The notes under the pieces: generated by a model
Told to the model about the DNA's origin: nothing
The model's database searches: none
What the model saw: the letters and a program-made list of their open reading frames with translations, nothing else
NCBI GenBank assembly: GCA_017510925.1
Contig: JAFWLT010000005.1
Location: 1-64,000 of the forward strand
DNA length: 64,000 bases
Direction: 5' to 3'
From: Candidatus Saccharimonadota bacterium
GTDB taxonomy: Bacteria; Patescibacteriota; Saccharimonadia; Saccharimonadales; Saccharimonadaceae
Program-made: the position numbers and the translations under genes
Shown here: piece after piece, positions 63,540-64,000 of the stretch
Position numbering within the stretch: position 1 is the first letter of the stretch
Layout of the letters: each line of letters begins with the position of its first letter

Positions 63540-64000
63540 ATGGAAAATTTGAGCAATGTAAATCAGGCAATCGAAGATTTTAAACATATGGATATGGATC
63601 TCACTCGCTATGAGCAGTGGCAAATGTGGGCCGTGGGTGGTGCCGGGCTAGCTTTGATGCTAGTAGGTTTTAAGATCAAAAAAGCTGCGTTCTTTATTTT
63701 GTGGTTTATTTTGGGCTATGTAGCCTCTGGCTATCTTTTGCCAGTGATTAATACTGCGATGCCAGAAGTAGCAAATAGCACGTTTTGGCAAGGTTTAATC
63801 CCATTGATTGGTGGGCTTTTGCTCGCTCTTATGGGCTTTATGATCGAAAAAATTGCACTAGGTGGCGTAGTATTTGGTCTTACATTAATGATGACGGCAC
63901 AATATTTTGGCACCGAAATGCAGACAATGTTGATTGCTGGCGTAGTTGGCGCAGTGCTTGCCGGTGTAGCCGTGATGATGATGAAGCCAGCCACAATCAT
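63540..64000 (+). CDS. Multi-pass membrane protein, DUF4203-like (3' end outside window)
   Basis: The frame is open to the window end (153 codons). After a soluble 28-residue start (MENLSNVNQAIEDFKHMDMD), at least five Gly/Ala-rich helices follow (AVGGAGLALMLVGF, AAFFILWFILGYVASGYLLP, LIPLIGGLLLALMGFMI, VFGLTLMMTAQYF, MLIAGVVGAVLAGVAVMMM). The pattern of short paired helices recalls DUF4203/TM7SF3-type proteins. Function unknown. It starts at the ATG 6 nt after the -10. Confidence 0.7.
   Translation, partial: MENLSNVNQAIEDFKHMDMDLTRYEQWQMWAVGGAGLALMLVGFKIKKAAFFILWFILGYVASGYLLPVINTAMPEVANSTFWQGLIPLIGGLLLALMGFMIEKIALGGVVFGLTLMMTAQYFGTEMQTMLIAGVVGAVLAGVAVMMMKPATI

Noticed and set aside
1-64000. 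CRISPR array, insertion sequence, prophage or rRNA operon
   Set aside because: No regularly spaced repeats, transposase or integrase motifs, phage structural genes or rRNA sequence were seen on either strand.

Overview
The window reads as chromosomal DNA of a small-genome Patescibacteria/CPR bacterium, most likely Saccharibacteria (TM7), from an anaerobic, probably gut-type host habitat. This placement is an inference. It rests on the tightly packed ribosomal operon, short forms of several enzymes (GpsA, PrmC, HolB), sortases with large Fibrobacter-paralog-type surface proteins, an anaerobic-only ribonucleotide reductase with rubrerythrin, a bile-salt-hydrolase-like enzyme, and the near absence of biosynthetic pathways apart from dTMP and alpha-glucan metabolism. 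TGA acts as a normal stop (trpS, gpsA), so the Gracilibacteria/Absconditabacteria UGA-Gly code does not apply.

Layout. 1-3633: end of the alpha operon (rpsM, rpsK, rpsD, rpoA, rplQ, rplM, rpsI). 3786-6620: a dTMP cycle operon (thyA, folA, glyA). 6662-9672: tRNA-Ala, a bile salt hydrolase homologue, a sortase, upp and a second tRNA-Ala with a duplicated 3' end. 9712-13786: trpS, an RluA-type pseudouridine synthase, a DNA polymerase III delta'-like protein, a TPR protein and an orphan membrane protein. 13824-18686: a membrane protein, a 1264-residue surface protein with an internal sortase signal, and tRNA-Tyr/tRNA-Thr. 18731-26643: PurE-like, SDR, rubrerythrin, rmuC, lepB, prmC-prfA, tRNAs and two orphan genes. 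26697-31039: NrdR-box-controlled nrdD-nrdG, then a DUF916-like/WxL-like surface pair. 31063-34999: gpsA and a UvrD helicase-nuclease. 35053-37988: two tiny genes, rpmG, and GH57 with a GT4 glycosyltransferase. 38042-46428: tRNA-Trp, a polysaccharide deacetylase, a kinase, a YgjP-type protease, a second sortase, GH97, CapA-like, a sensor without a kinase, and a CAP-domain protein. 46490-56253: a methyltransferase-like protein, a beta-lactamase-like protein with an ABC exporter, a GGDEF protein, an HNH-repeat orphan, tRNA-Gln, an acyltransferase-like protein and an alpha-glucan phosphorylase. 56337-60896: two further Fibrobacter-paralog surface proteins around an orphan. 60950-64000: secE-nusG, an inverted rplK, rplA and a cut-off membrane protein.

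The most striking signal is in the promoters. An extended -10 (TGnTATAAT, often TGTGCTATAAT) recurs throughout the window. In fifteen genes the hexamer ends exactly 6 nt before the start codon, and in five more it ends 5-9 nt before. This spacing would put transcription initiation on or next to the ATG, giving leaderless mRNAs. A second gene class has 20-60 nt leaders with strong extended Shine-Dalgarno sequences (AGGRGGTG). Several tRNA genes also have the -10 only 8-9 nt from the mature 5' end.

The genes fit an episymbiont with little biosynthesis. It salvages uracil, makes dTMP, reduces ribonucleotides anaerobically, stores or breaks down alpha-glucan (GH57, GT4, GT35, GH97), and invests heavily in secreted and surface proteins (two sortases, signal peptidase, InlB/BspA-like repeats, WxL/DUF916-like proteins, CAP protein).
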